A stretch of DNA of 64,000 nt, from positions 5,394,001 through 5,458,000 of the forward strand of contig NZ_CP178732.1 of the NCBI RefSeq assembly GCF_047324175.1, written 5' to 3'. Position 1 is the first letter of the stretch. Each line of letters begins with the position of its first letter. Both the position numbers and the translations under genes were made by a program. Source of the stretch: Acerihabitans sp015654925. Its GTDB lineage: Bacteria > Pseudomonadota > Gammaproteobacteria > Enterobacterales > Enterobacteriaceae. The notes beneath the pieces are model-generated. The model worked only from the letters and a program-made list of their open reading frames with translations. It did not search any database and was not told where the DNA came from. This document shows, in pieces, positions 34,192 through 42,653 of this stretch.

Positions 34192-36663
34192 ATGTCAGGT
34201 TGGCGTACTATTTTTTACACGTTCTTGGATTTACCGCTCAGGCTGCTGGTGCGAAGCAAAGTCATTCCCGCGAATCCACGGGAAGAAACCGGTTTGGACC
34301 CTCTGCGGCCAATAATGTATGTGTTACCATATAATTCAAAAGCGGACTTACTCACGCTGCGCGCGCAATGTTTGCATCTCCAATTACCCGACCCCTTGAT
34401 TCCCTTGGAAATCGACGGCGTCGTCTTGCCGCGTTACGTTTTTATCCATGATGGTCCGCGCGTCTTCTCTTATTTCTCGGAAAAACTCGAATCCGTAAAG
34501 CTGTTTCACGACTATCTGGACTTGCACCGCAACAATCAGCAACTCGATGTACAAATGGTGCCCGTATCCATCATGTTCGGCCGCTCTCCCGGACGCGAGG
34601 CGCAGCAAAACCAGCCCGCCCCCCAGTTGCGCCTGCTTAACGGTTTTCAAAAATTTATCGCCGTACTGTGGCTGGGACGCGATAGCTTCGTCCGCTTCTC
34701 CAATCCGCTGTCCATGCGCTATATGGCGACGGAACACGGTACCGACAAAACCATCGCGCAAAAGCTCGCCCGCGTCGCCATGATTCATTTCGCGCGCCAA
34801 CGTCTGGTGGCGGTGGGGCCGCGTTTGCCGGTCCGCCAGGATTTGTTTAATAAATTATTGGCGTCCAAGGCGATCGAAAAAGCCGTCGAAGATGAAGCCC
34901 GCACCAAAAAAATCTCCGCGGAAAAAGCGCAGCAAAACGCCATCGCCCTCATGGAAGAAATTGCGGCGGACTTTTCTTACGAGGCGGTACGCCTCTCCGA
35001 TCGCGTATTGAGCTGGACCTGGAACCGTCTTTACCAAGGGCTGCATGTTCGTAATGCCGAACGCGTACGCCAACTGGCGGAAGACGGTCATGAGATAGTC
35101 TACGTACCCTGTCATCGCAGCCATATGGACTATTTATTATTATCCTATGTGCTTTACCACCAGGGCCTGGTGCCGCCGCATATCGCCGCGGGCATCAATT
35201 TGAATTTCTGGCCCGCGGGCCCGATTTTCAGGCGCCTGGGCGCATTTTTCATCCGCCGCACCTTTAAGGGCAACAAACTCTACTCCACGATTTTCCGTGA
35301 ATATTTGGGCGAGCTGTTTACCCGGGGTTATTCGGTGGAATATTTCATGGAAGGCGGGCGCTCGCGTACCGGGCGGTTGCTTGAACCCAAAACCGGTACG
35401 CTGACCATGACCATCCAGGCCATGCTGCGCGGGGGCAATCGGCCGATTACCCTGGTGCCGATTTATGTGGGTTATGAACATGTCATGGAAGTGGGCACCT
35501 ACGCCAAAGAGCTGCGCGGCGCCACCAAAGAGAAAGAGGGATTTGTGCAAATGGTCCGCGGGTTGCGTAAATTACGTAATCTGGGCCAGGGGTATGTCAA
35601 TTTTGGCGAGCCCTTATCCCTAAGCACCTATCTTAACCAGAACGTGCCGCAATGGCGCGACTCCATCGATCCCATTGACGCCCAGCGGCCTTCCTGGCTG
35701 GCGCCGGCGGTGGATGATATCGCCGCGAAAATCATGGTGCGTATCAACAACGCGGCGGCGGCCAACGCCATTAATCTGTGCTCCACGGTATTACTGGCCT
35801 CCCGTCAGCGCTCGCTTACCCGCGAGCAGTTGTTGCAGCAGCTCACCTGCTATTTGGCGTTGCTGCGCAACGTGCCTTATGCGTCCGATGTGACGGTACC
35901 CGAGTCCACCGCGCAGGAACTGCTGGAGCACGCCCTGGCGATGAATAAGTTCAGCATCGAAAAGGATACTATCGGCGATATTATTTATTTGTCCCGCGAG
36001 CAGGCGGTGCTGATGACGTATTACCGCAATAATATCCAGCATCTGTTTATCCTGCCTTCGCTGGTCGCCAGTATCGTTATCGGTCATCCCGGCATCGACC
36101 GGAAACAGTTATTGCGCCGGATAAACCTGTTCTATCCCATGATGAAGGCCGAACTGTTCATGCAGCATGAGAACACCGATCTCGGCCCTATTATCGATTC
36201 GCTGATTGAAGAGCTGGTACGCCAAGGGTTGATTTTCGATCGCGACCGGCAATTATTACTTAACCCGGCGCAGGCGCAAACCCTGCAGCTACTGGCGGCC
36301 AGCGTGCGTGAAACGCTGCAACGCTATGCCATCACCTTTTCACTGCTGCGCATCAATCCCGAGATCAACCGGGGCACGCTGGAGAAAGAGAGCCGCATCA
36401 TGGCCCAACGCCTTTCGGTGCTGCATGGCATAAATGCGCCGGAATTCTTCGACAAAGCGGTATTCTCCACCCTGGTGGCTACGCTGCGCGAGGAAGGTTA
36501 TATCAGCGACAGCGGCGACGCCATCGGCGAGAGGGTAAGGGAAATGAGCGAGATACTCAGCGAACTGCTTACGCCGGAAGTCCGGCTTACCATTGAAAGC
36601 GCCAGCGTATTAGCTAACGCCCCCGCCGTCGAGCCGCCGGGCGAGGCGTCGATGACGGTATGA
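34192..36663 (+). CDS. plsB: Glycerol-3-phosphate 1-O-acyltransferase PlsB
   Basis: Inner-membrane enzyme making lysophosphatidate, the first step of phospholipid synthesis. 823 residues (about 807 in E. coli). Acyltransferase motifs in order: VPCHRSHMDYLLLSY, GAFFIRRTFKG, YFMEGGRSRTGRLLEPKTG and ITLVPIYVGYE. The ATG at 34192 gives the family start SGWRTIFYTFLDLPLRLLVRSKVIP. It is divergent from dgkA across 126 bp, as in E. coli. Confidence 0.97.
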   Translation: MSGWRTIFYTFLDLPLRLLVRSKVIPANPREETGLDPLRPIMYVLPYNSKADLLTLRAQCLHLQLPDPLIPLEIDGVVLPRYVFIHDGPRVFSYFSEKLESVKLFHDYLDLHRNNQQLDVQMVPVSIMFGRSPGREAQQNQPAPQLRLLNGFQKFIAVLWLGRDSFVRFSNPLSMRYMATEHGTDKTIAQKLARVAMIHFARQRLVAVGPRLPVRQDLFNKLLASKAIEKAVEDEARTKKISAEKAQQNAIALMEEIAADFSYEAVRLSDRVLSWTWNRLYQGLHVRNAERVRQLAEDGHEIVYVPCHRSHMDYLLLSYVLYHQGLVPPHIAAGINLNFWPAGPIFRRLGAFFIRRTFKGNKLYSTIFREYLGELFTRGYSVEYFMEGGRSRTGRLLEPKTGTLTMTIQAMLRGGNRPITLVPIYVGYEHVMEVGTYAKELRGATKEKEGFVQMVRGLRKLRNLGQGYVNFGEPLSLSTYLNQNVPQWRDSIDPIDAQRPSWLAPAVDDIAAKIMVRINNAAAANAINLCSTVLLASRQRSLTREQLLQQLTCYLALLRNVPYASDVTVPESTAQELLEHALAMNKFSIEKDTIGDIIYLSREQAVLMTYYRNNIQHLFILPSLVASIVIGHPGIDRKQLLRRINLFYPMMKAELFMQHENTDLGPIIDSLIEELVRQGLIFDRDRQLLLNPAQAQTLQLLAASVRETLQRYAITFSLLRINPEINRGTLEKESRIMAQRLSVLHGINAPEFFDKAVFSTLVATLREEGYISDSGDAIGERVREMSEILSELLTPEVRLTIESASVLANAPAVEPPGEASMTV

Positions 36664-36682
36664 CGCGCCCATGACGGGCGCG
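36664..36682. terminator. Hairpin between plsB and ubiA
   Basis: CGCGCCC-ATGAC-GGGCGCG just after the plsB stop, between convergent genes. There is no clear U tract, so this is a possible rather than a standard intrinsic terminator. Confidence 0.4.
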
Positions 36683-36712
36683 GGCTTATCCATGCCCGTA
36701 CCCGTCAGCGGC

Positions 36713-37600
36713 TTAAGACTGTCCCGTACCCGTTCCAAGCAAACTCAGCGCGATACCCACAAAGACCACCATGCCTACCAGGTTGTTATTCAGAAACGCT
36801 TTAAAGCAGGCGTCCCGCTCGCGCCGGACAATCATTTTTTGCTGATAGACAAACATGGCCCCGGCGATCAATAGCGACGCGTAAAAAGGCCAGCTTAGCC
36901 CCATCAGCCCCCCCAGCAGCAGTAGCAGCAGCAGCGTGGCCGCTTGCAGGCCGCCGACGATAGCTTTGTCATAACGGCCAAACAGGATAGCGGTGGATTT
37001 TACGCCAATGCGCAGGTCGTCATCGCGATCTACCATGGCATATAGCGTATCGTAGGCTACCGTCCAGAGGATGTTCGCCGCAAACAGCAGCCAACAGGCT
37101 AAAGGTAAGGACTCACTTACAGCTGCGTATCCCATGGGAATTGACCAGCCGAAAGCCGCGCCCAGCACCAGTTGCGGCAGGTGGGTGACCCGCTTCATAA
37201 AGGGATAAACCCAGGCCAGCGCCAATCCCGCCACCGATAGCGCGATAGTCATGGTATTGAGAGTCAGGACTAAGCCAAACGAGAGTCCCACCAGGATCAC
37301 AAACAGGATTTTCGCTTCTTTCTCGCTAATAAGGCCGCTGGGAAGCGGCCGCGAGGCGGTACGCTTAACGTGTCCGTCAATTTTGCGGTCGGCATAATCA
37401 TTAACCACGCATCCGGCGGCCCGCATAAAAAAAACGCCCAGGATAAACACCATCAGCGTACCAAGAGCGGGCGTGCCCCGCCCGGCCAGCCATAACGCCC
37501 ACAGGGTCGGCCAAAGTAACAACAGAGAACCAATGGGTTTATCAATGCGCATTAACCGGCACCAGGCCTGCCATTTGCCCATCGTGGCGCTTTGTTCCAC
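36713..37600 (-). CDS. ubiA: 4-hydroxybenzoate octaprenyltransferase UbiA
   Basis: Membrane prenyltransferase that joins the octaprenyl chain to 4-hydroxybenzoate in ubiquinone synthesis. 295 residues; two Asp-rich substrate motifs NDYADRKIDGHVKRT and DTLYAMVDRDDDLRIGVKST, with about eight hydrophobic helices. It follows ubiC by 37 bp as in the E. coli ubiCA operon. Confidence 0.97.
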   Translation of the reverse strand: MEQSATMGKWQAWCRLMRIDKPIGSLLLLWPTLWALWLAGRGTPALGTLMVFILGVFFMRAAGCVVNDYADRKIDGHVKRTASRPLPSGLISEKEAKILFVILVGLSFGLVLTLNTMTIALSVAGLALAWVYPFMKRVTHLPQLVLGAAFGWSIPMGYAAVSESLPLACWLLFAANILWTVAYDTLYAMVDRDDDLRIGVKSTAILFGRYDKAIVGGLQAATLLLLLLLGGLMGLSWPFYASLLIAGAMFVYQQKMIVRRERDACFKAFLNNNLVGMVVFVGIALSLLGTGTGQS

Positions 37601-37637
37601 TTCTCTCTCCTATACTTCATCAAACTTTACGTTATGT

Positions 37638-38144
37638 TTAACGATACAGCGGCGCGTCAGGTAAAAATAGCTCTGTCAGCAATAAGGACTTGCCGCTGGG
37701 CCGAAAACACGAGCGGCGCGCCCATAAATTATCCGATTTACCCACCTGGATATAGTCCCGCGCCGGGGCCTCATCGCGAAACAACCATTTGCCGAGCGGT
37801 ATATCGCCAAGAGTGGTAAGCGCCCACTCCGCCCCCGCCAGCGCATCCTCGGGAATCAGGGTACGCCCTACCAGCCAAGGTTGCTCGTCACCGCACAATA
37901 CGACTTCCCGCAGCCAATAGCGTTCGCATGGGGGTAAGAGCGCCACCTCAGGCCCCAGCGTTTGCGCCGGGAAATAGCCTTCCCGGCCGCGGCGGACCGC
38001 GACGCGGCGGCAATGGCGCTCAAAACGCAGGGTCATGGAGCCTCGCTCCATCAGCCAATCCGCGGCCTTGGCGTCCGGCGGCGGGTCTTGATCGGAGCGC
38101 CAAACAATAGAAGCCAATAATGAGATATAAGGATCGTCCGTCAT
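37638..38144 (-). CDS. ubiC: Chorismate--pyruvate lyase UbiC
   Basis: Converts chorismate to 4-hydroxybenzoate plus pyruvate, the first ubiquinone-specific step. 168 residues from the ATG at 38144 (preceded by GGGGAACGGG), near the 165 of E. coli; an ATG at 38156 lacks a ribosome site. Conserved stretches are ERYWLREVVLCGDEQPWLVGRTLIP, LTTLGDIPLGKWLF and WARRSCFRPSGKSLLLTELFLP. Confidence 0.94.
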   Translation of the reverse strand: MTDDPYISLLASIVWRSDQDPPPDAKAADWLMERGSMTLRFERHCRRVAVRRGREGYFPAQTLGPEVALLPPCERYWLREVVLCGDEQPWLVGRTLIPEDALAGAEWALTTLGDIPLGKWLFRDEAPARDYIQVGKSDNLWARRSCFRPSGKSLLLTELFLPDAPLYR

Positions 38145-38279
38145 CCCGTTCCCCATTGTGTCAGATAACCAGAGCCATTAGTGTAGCTCAGAACGCCATA
38201 TTATTAACCCACCGTCCGGGGAAGATTATGCTTCGGGCGCCAGCGGCGTCGTTCACAGCGATGACGCCACTAGCGGCGC

Positions 38280-38307
38280 AAAAAAATGGCCTCCGGAGGA
38301 GGCCATT
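38280..38307 (-). terminator. Intrinsic terminator of the yjbEFGH operon
   Basis: Minus-strand stem AATGGCCTCC / GGAGGCCATT with a 3-nt loop, followed by seven T residues, 23 bp past the yjbH stop. Confidence 0.9.
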
Positions 38308-38329
38308 ACTTATCGCTGATTTGGCGGGT

Positions 38330-40417
38330 TTATTCAACCGCCGGTGCGCGTTCGTCGGTTAACCCGTACAGGTAGTATTTACGCCCCACCATCTGACCGC
38401 CATCGCGAGTCAACGGAATCCAGTTCAACTGGGCCCGGGTGCGGTTAGGCGTTACCGTCAACAGATCCAGCGGTATCGACAGATAGAATCCCTTGGTGAA
38501 TGACCCTTCACCGTAATCCTCTTTGGAGACATTGGTAAAGGTGGCGAAAGCGCCGGCGGTAACCCCGCTGTCGAACTTCCTGGAGACATCAAACGTCACG
38601 CCTTTATCCTTGGCCAGATAACGCCCGACGCTGGCCTTGACCAAGACGCCGTCCATAAAGCCCGGCTGCCAGTAGCCGGTCAGGTTGCCGGTGGCCACCT
38701 TATAGTCGGCGAACTGCATCATATTATCCCAGTCACGTTGCTTGACGTAGTTGCCGTCCAGCCCCACCGCCCAGTTCTTGTCCAGCGGACGATACAACAC
38801 TTCGCCGCCGACGCCGCCGTACATCATTTCCAGATAACCGCCGTACAGCTGTCCGTACCAGCCGTCGCCCAGGCGATCGATATAGGTGGTCTGGAGGTTG
38901 CTGACATAGACGTCATTTTCAACGTACTCACGAATTCGGGTACGCACCCGCGGCAGATGCGAATCGTTCGGCGGCGCGGTGAATTTAAACCGATCGTAAT
39001 TGTTGATGATATTGCCGAACAGGGAACCGGAGGTCACCCAGTGATCGGTCAGCCAGTAGTTGGCGGTGCCTTCCACCCCGATCTGATACATGTAGAAGGA
39101 TTCCGGACCGCCGATGGACTGGTTAAGCACCGGCGCCCAGCCCAGTTGCAGGCGATCCCGATCGATATAATAGCCTTGTTCGGCGTTTTTCGGCACATCC
39201 GGCTCGGTGCGGCGCTGTTTAAGCGGCTGCTCATGGCCCAGCGGATAACCCGCCAGGGATTCTTGCAGGCTCTTGACGTCGGTTTCCGTGGTCACCAGCG
39301 GCAAATGCTGCCGGGTTTCGGTGACTTTCAGCGTATCGATATTTTCCGGCAGGTTATTGACCAGGATGCGGTTGGCGCGATCGACGCCTTCAGCGCCATC
39401 GCGGTATTTATACTGCTCGCCGGTCATATACATCGTGCGGTCTTTCACCTGGATATGCGGCGCGCCGTAACCGGCGTTGCTATCCATATCGGTCAACTGC
39501 TGCGCCACGACCTGATGCTGCAGCATGTCGGACTGCGGATTCGGCGCGTAGGCCGGTTTTTCGCTATCCCGGTGCTGCTGGGTCAAATCATTAAAGTTGG
39601 TGCGCAGCGTCACGCCGAACATCATGGTATTGCCGCGTTCATAACTGACGTTAAAATCCGCCCATTTACCGACCCGGTAAATCGCGCCGACGTTAACCGG
39701 GGAGTCTTGCTTCAACCGGCCGGCAAAATCCCCTTCGTAGTCGTTCCCTTCATATTCCACTTTCAAGCGCAGCGGCTGCCAGGGCGTTTGGTATTCTATA
39801 CCGCCAAACAGCGCGGCCGGGCCGTGGAAGAAATCGCCGCCGTTAAAAGAACCCGCGGTGCGATGGGTATTGTTGCGCTGGCAAAAACTGTCTTTGGCCT
39901 CGCAAAACGGGTTTTTGACGTTGCCGCTATTGCCGAGATAGCCAAACCCCATGCCGAGGGAGAAATCAAATGGCCCCCAGGCTTTGCTGGCCGCGATAAA
40001 TTCGCTGTCAAATAGCCCGGTACCGCCGAAATCCCGCACGCCGGCCGAAACTTCAGGCAGCCAGTATCCCTCTTCCCACAGGCGCAGCTTAAAGTCGATG
40101 CCTTTGTCTTTATAAGTCTGATCGCCGCTGAAGTTGGGGTCGTTGCTGTATTGGCGGGTACGCACGTCGGAATACCGGATGGTGGTTTCCAGCCAGGGGA
40201 ATAATTGCAGGTTAACGGAATAAAAGCGGTATTGGTCGTTGTCGCGGTAGTTAAGGCTGAATTCGCCGTCCTTCGCCATGCGCGCCGTGGGCGTTTGCAA
40301 TAAGCCGGCACCGCCCATATCCATTTGCGAAGGGCCCAGCGGTTCGGTATAGGACGCCGCCTGGCAGGCGGTGGCCACTGACAGCGCGATGAGGCTGAGT
40401 AGATATTTTGTTTTCAT
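38330..40417 (-). CDS. yjbH: Outer-membrane exopolysaccharide-associated protein YjbH (GfcD/WbfB family)
   Basis: 695-residue predicted outer-membrane beta-barrel protein with a signal peptide (YLLSLIALSVATACQA). SYTEPLGPSQMDMGGAGLLQTPTARMAKDGEF opens the mature domain; repeated aromatic beta strands follow to the C-terminus. In E. coli the yjbEFGH operon makes an extracellular polysaccharide under Rcs control, and YjbH resembles GfcD of the group 4 capsule locus. Its start overlaps the yjbG stop (TGATG). The cysteine before the cleavage region leaves lipoprotein processing open. Confidence 0.92.
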   Translation of the reverse strand: MKTKYLLSLIALSVATACQAASYTEPLGPSQMDMGGAGLLQTPTARMAKDGEFSLNYRDNDQYRFYSVNLQLFPWLETTIRYSDVRTRQYSNDPNFSGDQTYKDKGIDFKLRLWEEGYWLPEVSAGVRDFGGTGLFDSEFIAASKAWGPFDFSLGMGFGYLGNSGNVKNPFCEAKDSFCQRNNTHRTAGSFNGGDFFHGPAALFGGIEYQTPWQPLRLKVEYEGNDYEGDFAGRLKQDSPVNVGAIYRVGKWADFNVSYERGNTMMFGVTLRTNFNDLTQQHRDSEKPAYAPNPQSDMLQHQVVAQQLTDMDSNAGYGAPHIQVKDRTMYMTGEQYKYRDGAEGVDRANRILVNNLPENIDTLKVTETRQHLPLVTTETDVKSLQESLAGYPLGHEQPLKQRRTEPDVPKNAEQGYYIDRDRLQLGWAPVLNQSIGGPESFYMYQIGVEGTANYWLTDHWVTSGSLFGNIINNYDRFKFTAPPNDSHLPRVRTRIREYVENDVYVSNLQTTYIDRLGDGWYGQLYGGYLEMMYGGVGGEVLYRPLDKNWAVGLDGNYVKQRDWDNMMQFADYKVATGNLTGYWQPGFMDGVLVKASVGRYLAKDKGVTFDVSRKFDSGVTAGAFATFTNVSKEDYGEGSFTKGFYLSIPLDLLTVTPNRTRAQLNWIPLTRDGGQMVGRKYYLYGLTDERAPAVE

Positions 40418-41172
40418 CAGTCAGGAATCCGGTGAGTCAGCAAGGAGACAATCTTTTCATTTACATCCCGGTAGGCCCTGGGCAGCGCCCATGAGGAAAA
40501 CCCGACGTAGATAATACTGCCCGGCGCCACTTCATTGTGACGCCGATTCCAATAAGCCACCGGCACCGATTGATATTGCCCATCGGGCGATATCACCCAG
40601 GCATAACTTCTTTCCGCACCGCTCAGGCGTTGGTGGGTTTGCAAATAGTCGTCCGCATCGCGGCTGACCAGGTAGGGCTGCGGGCCGGTCGCCGCCACGG
40701 CGCCATAAATATGGACCCTGGTGGGTTTCGCCAGGGTATATAGGCTATATTCCCCCACCAGAGTGCGGTTGGCGCCGGCTTGTAAGCGAATCACGTCCGG
40801 ATCGAGAGAGACAAATTGGCGGCCGGTGACGCGCAGGGCGGCGATCTGGCTGCGCACCTGGTCGACTGAATTGGCCAGCCCGGTATCATTATCCTGCCTT
40901 AAGTCGGCGCTCAACGCGCCCAGGCGCGCCAGCAGTTGCCGCTGTTGATCCAGCTGTGCGGCCGTGGCCAGCTTTTCCGCGATCACCGTGCCGGGCCACC
41001 AGGTCCTGCCGGCCAATTGTGGATTAAGCGTCAACTGTGCAAGATTGTTGGCCCCGGCGATAACCACCGGTTGGGTTTGGCCTGGAGAATAGACGGCCAC
41101 GCGACTATCGGCAGCGGCGGAGGCAATAAAACCAGCACATAAACTCACTACGAGTAAGAGTTGTTTTTTCAT
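40417..41172 (-). CDS. yjbG: Exopolysaccharide production protein YjbG (GfcC family)
   Basis: 251 residues with a signal peptide (LLLVVSLCAGFIASAAA) and a periplasmic GfcC-like domain. Segments such as SLDPDVIRLQAGANRTLVGEYSLY, PTRVHIYGAVAATGPQPYL and IIYVGFSSWALP resemble SLBB/ubiquitin-like domains of capsule export proteins. It overlaps yjbF by 4 nt and yjbH by 1 nt, so the three are translationally coupled. Confidence 0.92.
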   Translation of the reverse strand: MKKQLLLVVSLCAGFIASAAADSRVAVYSPGQTQPVVIAGANNLAQLTLNPQLAGRTWWPGTVIAEKLATAAQLDQQRQLLARLGALSADLRQDNDTGLANSVDQVRSQIAALRVTGRQFVSLDPDVIRLQAGANRTLVGEYSLYTLAKPTRVHIYGAVAATGPQPYLVSRDADDYLQTHQRLSGAERSYAWVISPDGQYQSVPVAYWNRRHNEVAPGSIIYVGFSSWALPRAYRDVNEKIVSLLTHRIPD

Positions 41173-41816
41173 GGCTTATAAGGATTTAAAGTGATGGTTT
41201 CAATCGGGAAAAAATCCGGTCCGATAAATTGTTCAGTTTTGCGCACGGCGCCGGTGCCTGGTTCAATCCAGTAACGGTTGCGGTAATGAGTATTCAATTC
41301 CGCAACGGTAACATCTTCGTTGATGACGCGATAAGCATGGGGAGTATTTAATACGCTCACGGTTTCCATGCCCGCCGGGCTAAAGCGTGACGTAAAGGTG
41401 GCGGAGCGTAATTGTTTATTTTCGGTCCAGGACTGGATGCGCGTCCACTCGGTGCCGTCGACGATGCGTTCGGCGCGCATCAGCGGGTCCGATGCCAGAT
41501 TGGTCACTTCCAGCAGATTATCGGGCAGGCCAAGGGTTTTTACCAGGCGGCCATTGCGGGTAACCAGCATGGCTTTATCGCGCGTAACCCATTTCAGATC
41601 GCCGTTTTCGGCGTAGGCAAGGACGAGAAATATTTGTGAGCCACCGTTCACCCGGGCATAAATGCTGGCGTAGGGTATGTTATGGACTTGCTCAGGGGTT
41701 AATTCAACATCCGGCGTACCAAATAGCGCCACCTTAAAAGTTTCGCCAACGCCTTTTTGCGATTGACTGCAAGCGGCCACCAGAAAGCACACCACCAACG
41801 TAAATAAATAGCGCAC
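41169..41816 (-). CDS. yjbF: Exopolysaccharide-associated lipoprotein YjbF (GfcB family)
   Basis: About 215 residues; VRYLFTLVVCFLVAACSQSQKG is a lipoprotein signal with the lipobox VAAC. I chose a GTG start at 41816 because the longer ATG frame (to 41858) runs into the terminator hairpin at 41849-41872, and because GTG places the signal peptide at the normal length; the ribosome site is weak. The mature part (FLVLAYAENGDLKWVTRDKAML, YWIEPGTGAVRKTEQFIGPDFFPIE) matches the YjbF/GfcB family. Confidence 0.88.
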   Translation of the reverse strand: MRYLFTLVVCFLVAACSQSQKGVGETFKVALFGTPDVELTPEQVHNIPYASIYARVNGGSQIFLVLAYAENGDLKWVTRDKAMLVTRNGRLVKTLGLPDNLLEVTNLASDPLMRAERIVDGTEWTRIQSWTENKQLRSATFTSRFSPAGMETVSVLNTPHAYRVINEDVTVAELNTHYRNRYWIEPGTGAVRKTEQFIGPDFFPIETITLNPYKP

Positions 41817-41848
41817 GTCGTTTATCCCAAACGAAAGGAGACCAAAAA

Positions 41849-41872
41849 ATAACCACACTTGCGTGTGGTTAT
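41849..41872 (-). terminator. Intra-operon terminator/attenuator between yjbE and yjbF
   Basis: Minus-strand stem ATAACCACAC-GCAA-GTGTGGTTAT followed by a T-rich tail. It lies 13 bp past the yjbE stop and before yjbF, so part of the transcription probably ends after yjbE, giving more yjbE message than yjbFGH. Confidence 0.8.
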
Positions 41873-41885
41873 CGAGTAGTTATTA

Positions 41886-42152
41886 TTACTGCACCGTTGA
41901 GGTGGTGGTACCGGTGCTAGGCGTAATGCCCTGGCCGCCGTCGTCGTCGTTGTGGGTGCCGATTAACGCGGCTGTAGCGATCAGCGCCACGGCACCAACG
42001 CCGACTGCCGTAGCCGCGCCGGCGCTTAAACCAGACGCAGTAGCGGTATTGCCGCTGCTGTTGCCGGTGGTGGTTGCCGGTGCGGCAGCAAGCGCATAAG
42101 AACCACTAGCCATCAACATCGCAGCTATTACTACACTAAACAGTTTATTCAT
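41886..42152 (-). CDS. yjbE: Small secreted Thr/Gly/Ala-rich protein YjbE (GfcA-like)
   Basis: 88 residues: a signal peptide (KLFSVVIAAMLMASGSYALAA), an Ala/Gly-rich hydrophobic stretch (GLSAGAATAVGVGAVALIATAALIG) and a Thr/Ser-rich tail. This composition matches E. coli YjbE, the first gene of the exopolysaccharide operon. The ATG at 42152 gives a proper signal peptide; the frame continuing to 42260 is untranslated leader. A terminator follows directly. Confidence 0.88.
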   Translation of the reverse strand: MNKLFSVVIAAMLMASGSYALAAAPATTTGNSSGNTATASGLSAGAATAVGVGAVALIATAALIGTHNDDDGGQGITPSTGTTTSTVQ

Positions 42153-42653
42153 ATTTATTACCTTTGATTCATGAGGATGATGACTATAAAGCAATGAAAT
42201 GTTGATTTGCCTTATATAAGCATCATAAAGCAATATAATGCAATAAAATATATCTTGCATTCATCAGGCGGGGATTAGTTGAAAAAATGCGCAAGAAAAG
42301 TCTTGAGCCTTAGAAACCAGAATATTTCACTAGCATAAAGCCTATGATTAGCTTTAAACACTAGCAATATTGTTTTTGAAACAATTATGCGGAGATACAG
42401 AAGTTCAGCGAGGCATTAAAAATCAGACTATTCCCACTCCCGCATTGCTTGACTTCCTCTTTTTAACTTAACTAATACTAAAAGTAGGTAAGGCCGGCTA
42501 CGCGGCTTATTATGCATCGCCAAGGGCTAATTGCCTGTTTTATACCGTTCGGCTGGTTATGTCAAAAATAAGTCACCGGGCATTTTTAAGAATAACGCCA
42601 AATATTTACGCTGGCGGCCAATCCTTTGACCGCTATATTATGCTATCTCGTTA
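42153..42653. other. Upstream region of yjbE / downstream of pgi
   Basis: 501 bp, AT-rich, no gene seen. It holds the yjbE promoter and a candidate RcsAB box at 42317-42330. The rest shows no recognised structure. Confidence 0.4.
42317..42330 (+). promoter_or_regulatory. Candidate RcsAB box upstream of yjbE
   Basis: CCAGAATATTTCAC matches TAAGAATATTCCTA at 9 of 14 positions with the AGAATATT core intact. It is about 165 bp upstream of yjbE. In E. coli this operon is Rcs-regulated, which supports the call; the orientation is reversed relative to yjbE. Confidence 0.45.

Noticed and set aside
38738..40015. 425-codon open frame antisense to yjbH
   Set aside because: It is the complement of a GC-rich gene with clear family features; it has no ribosome site and a low-complexity His/Val/Arg-rich translation.
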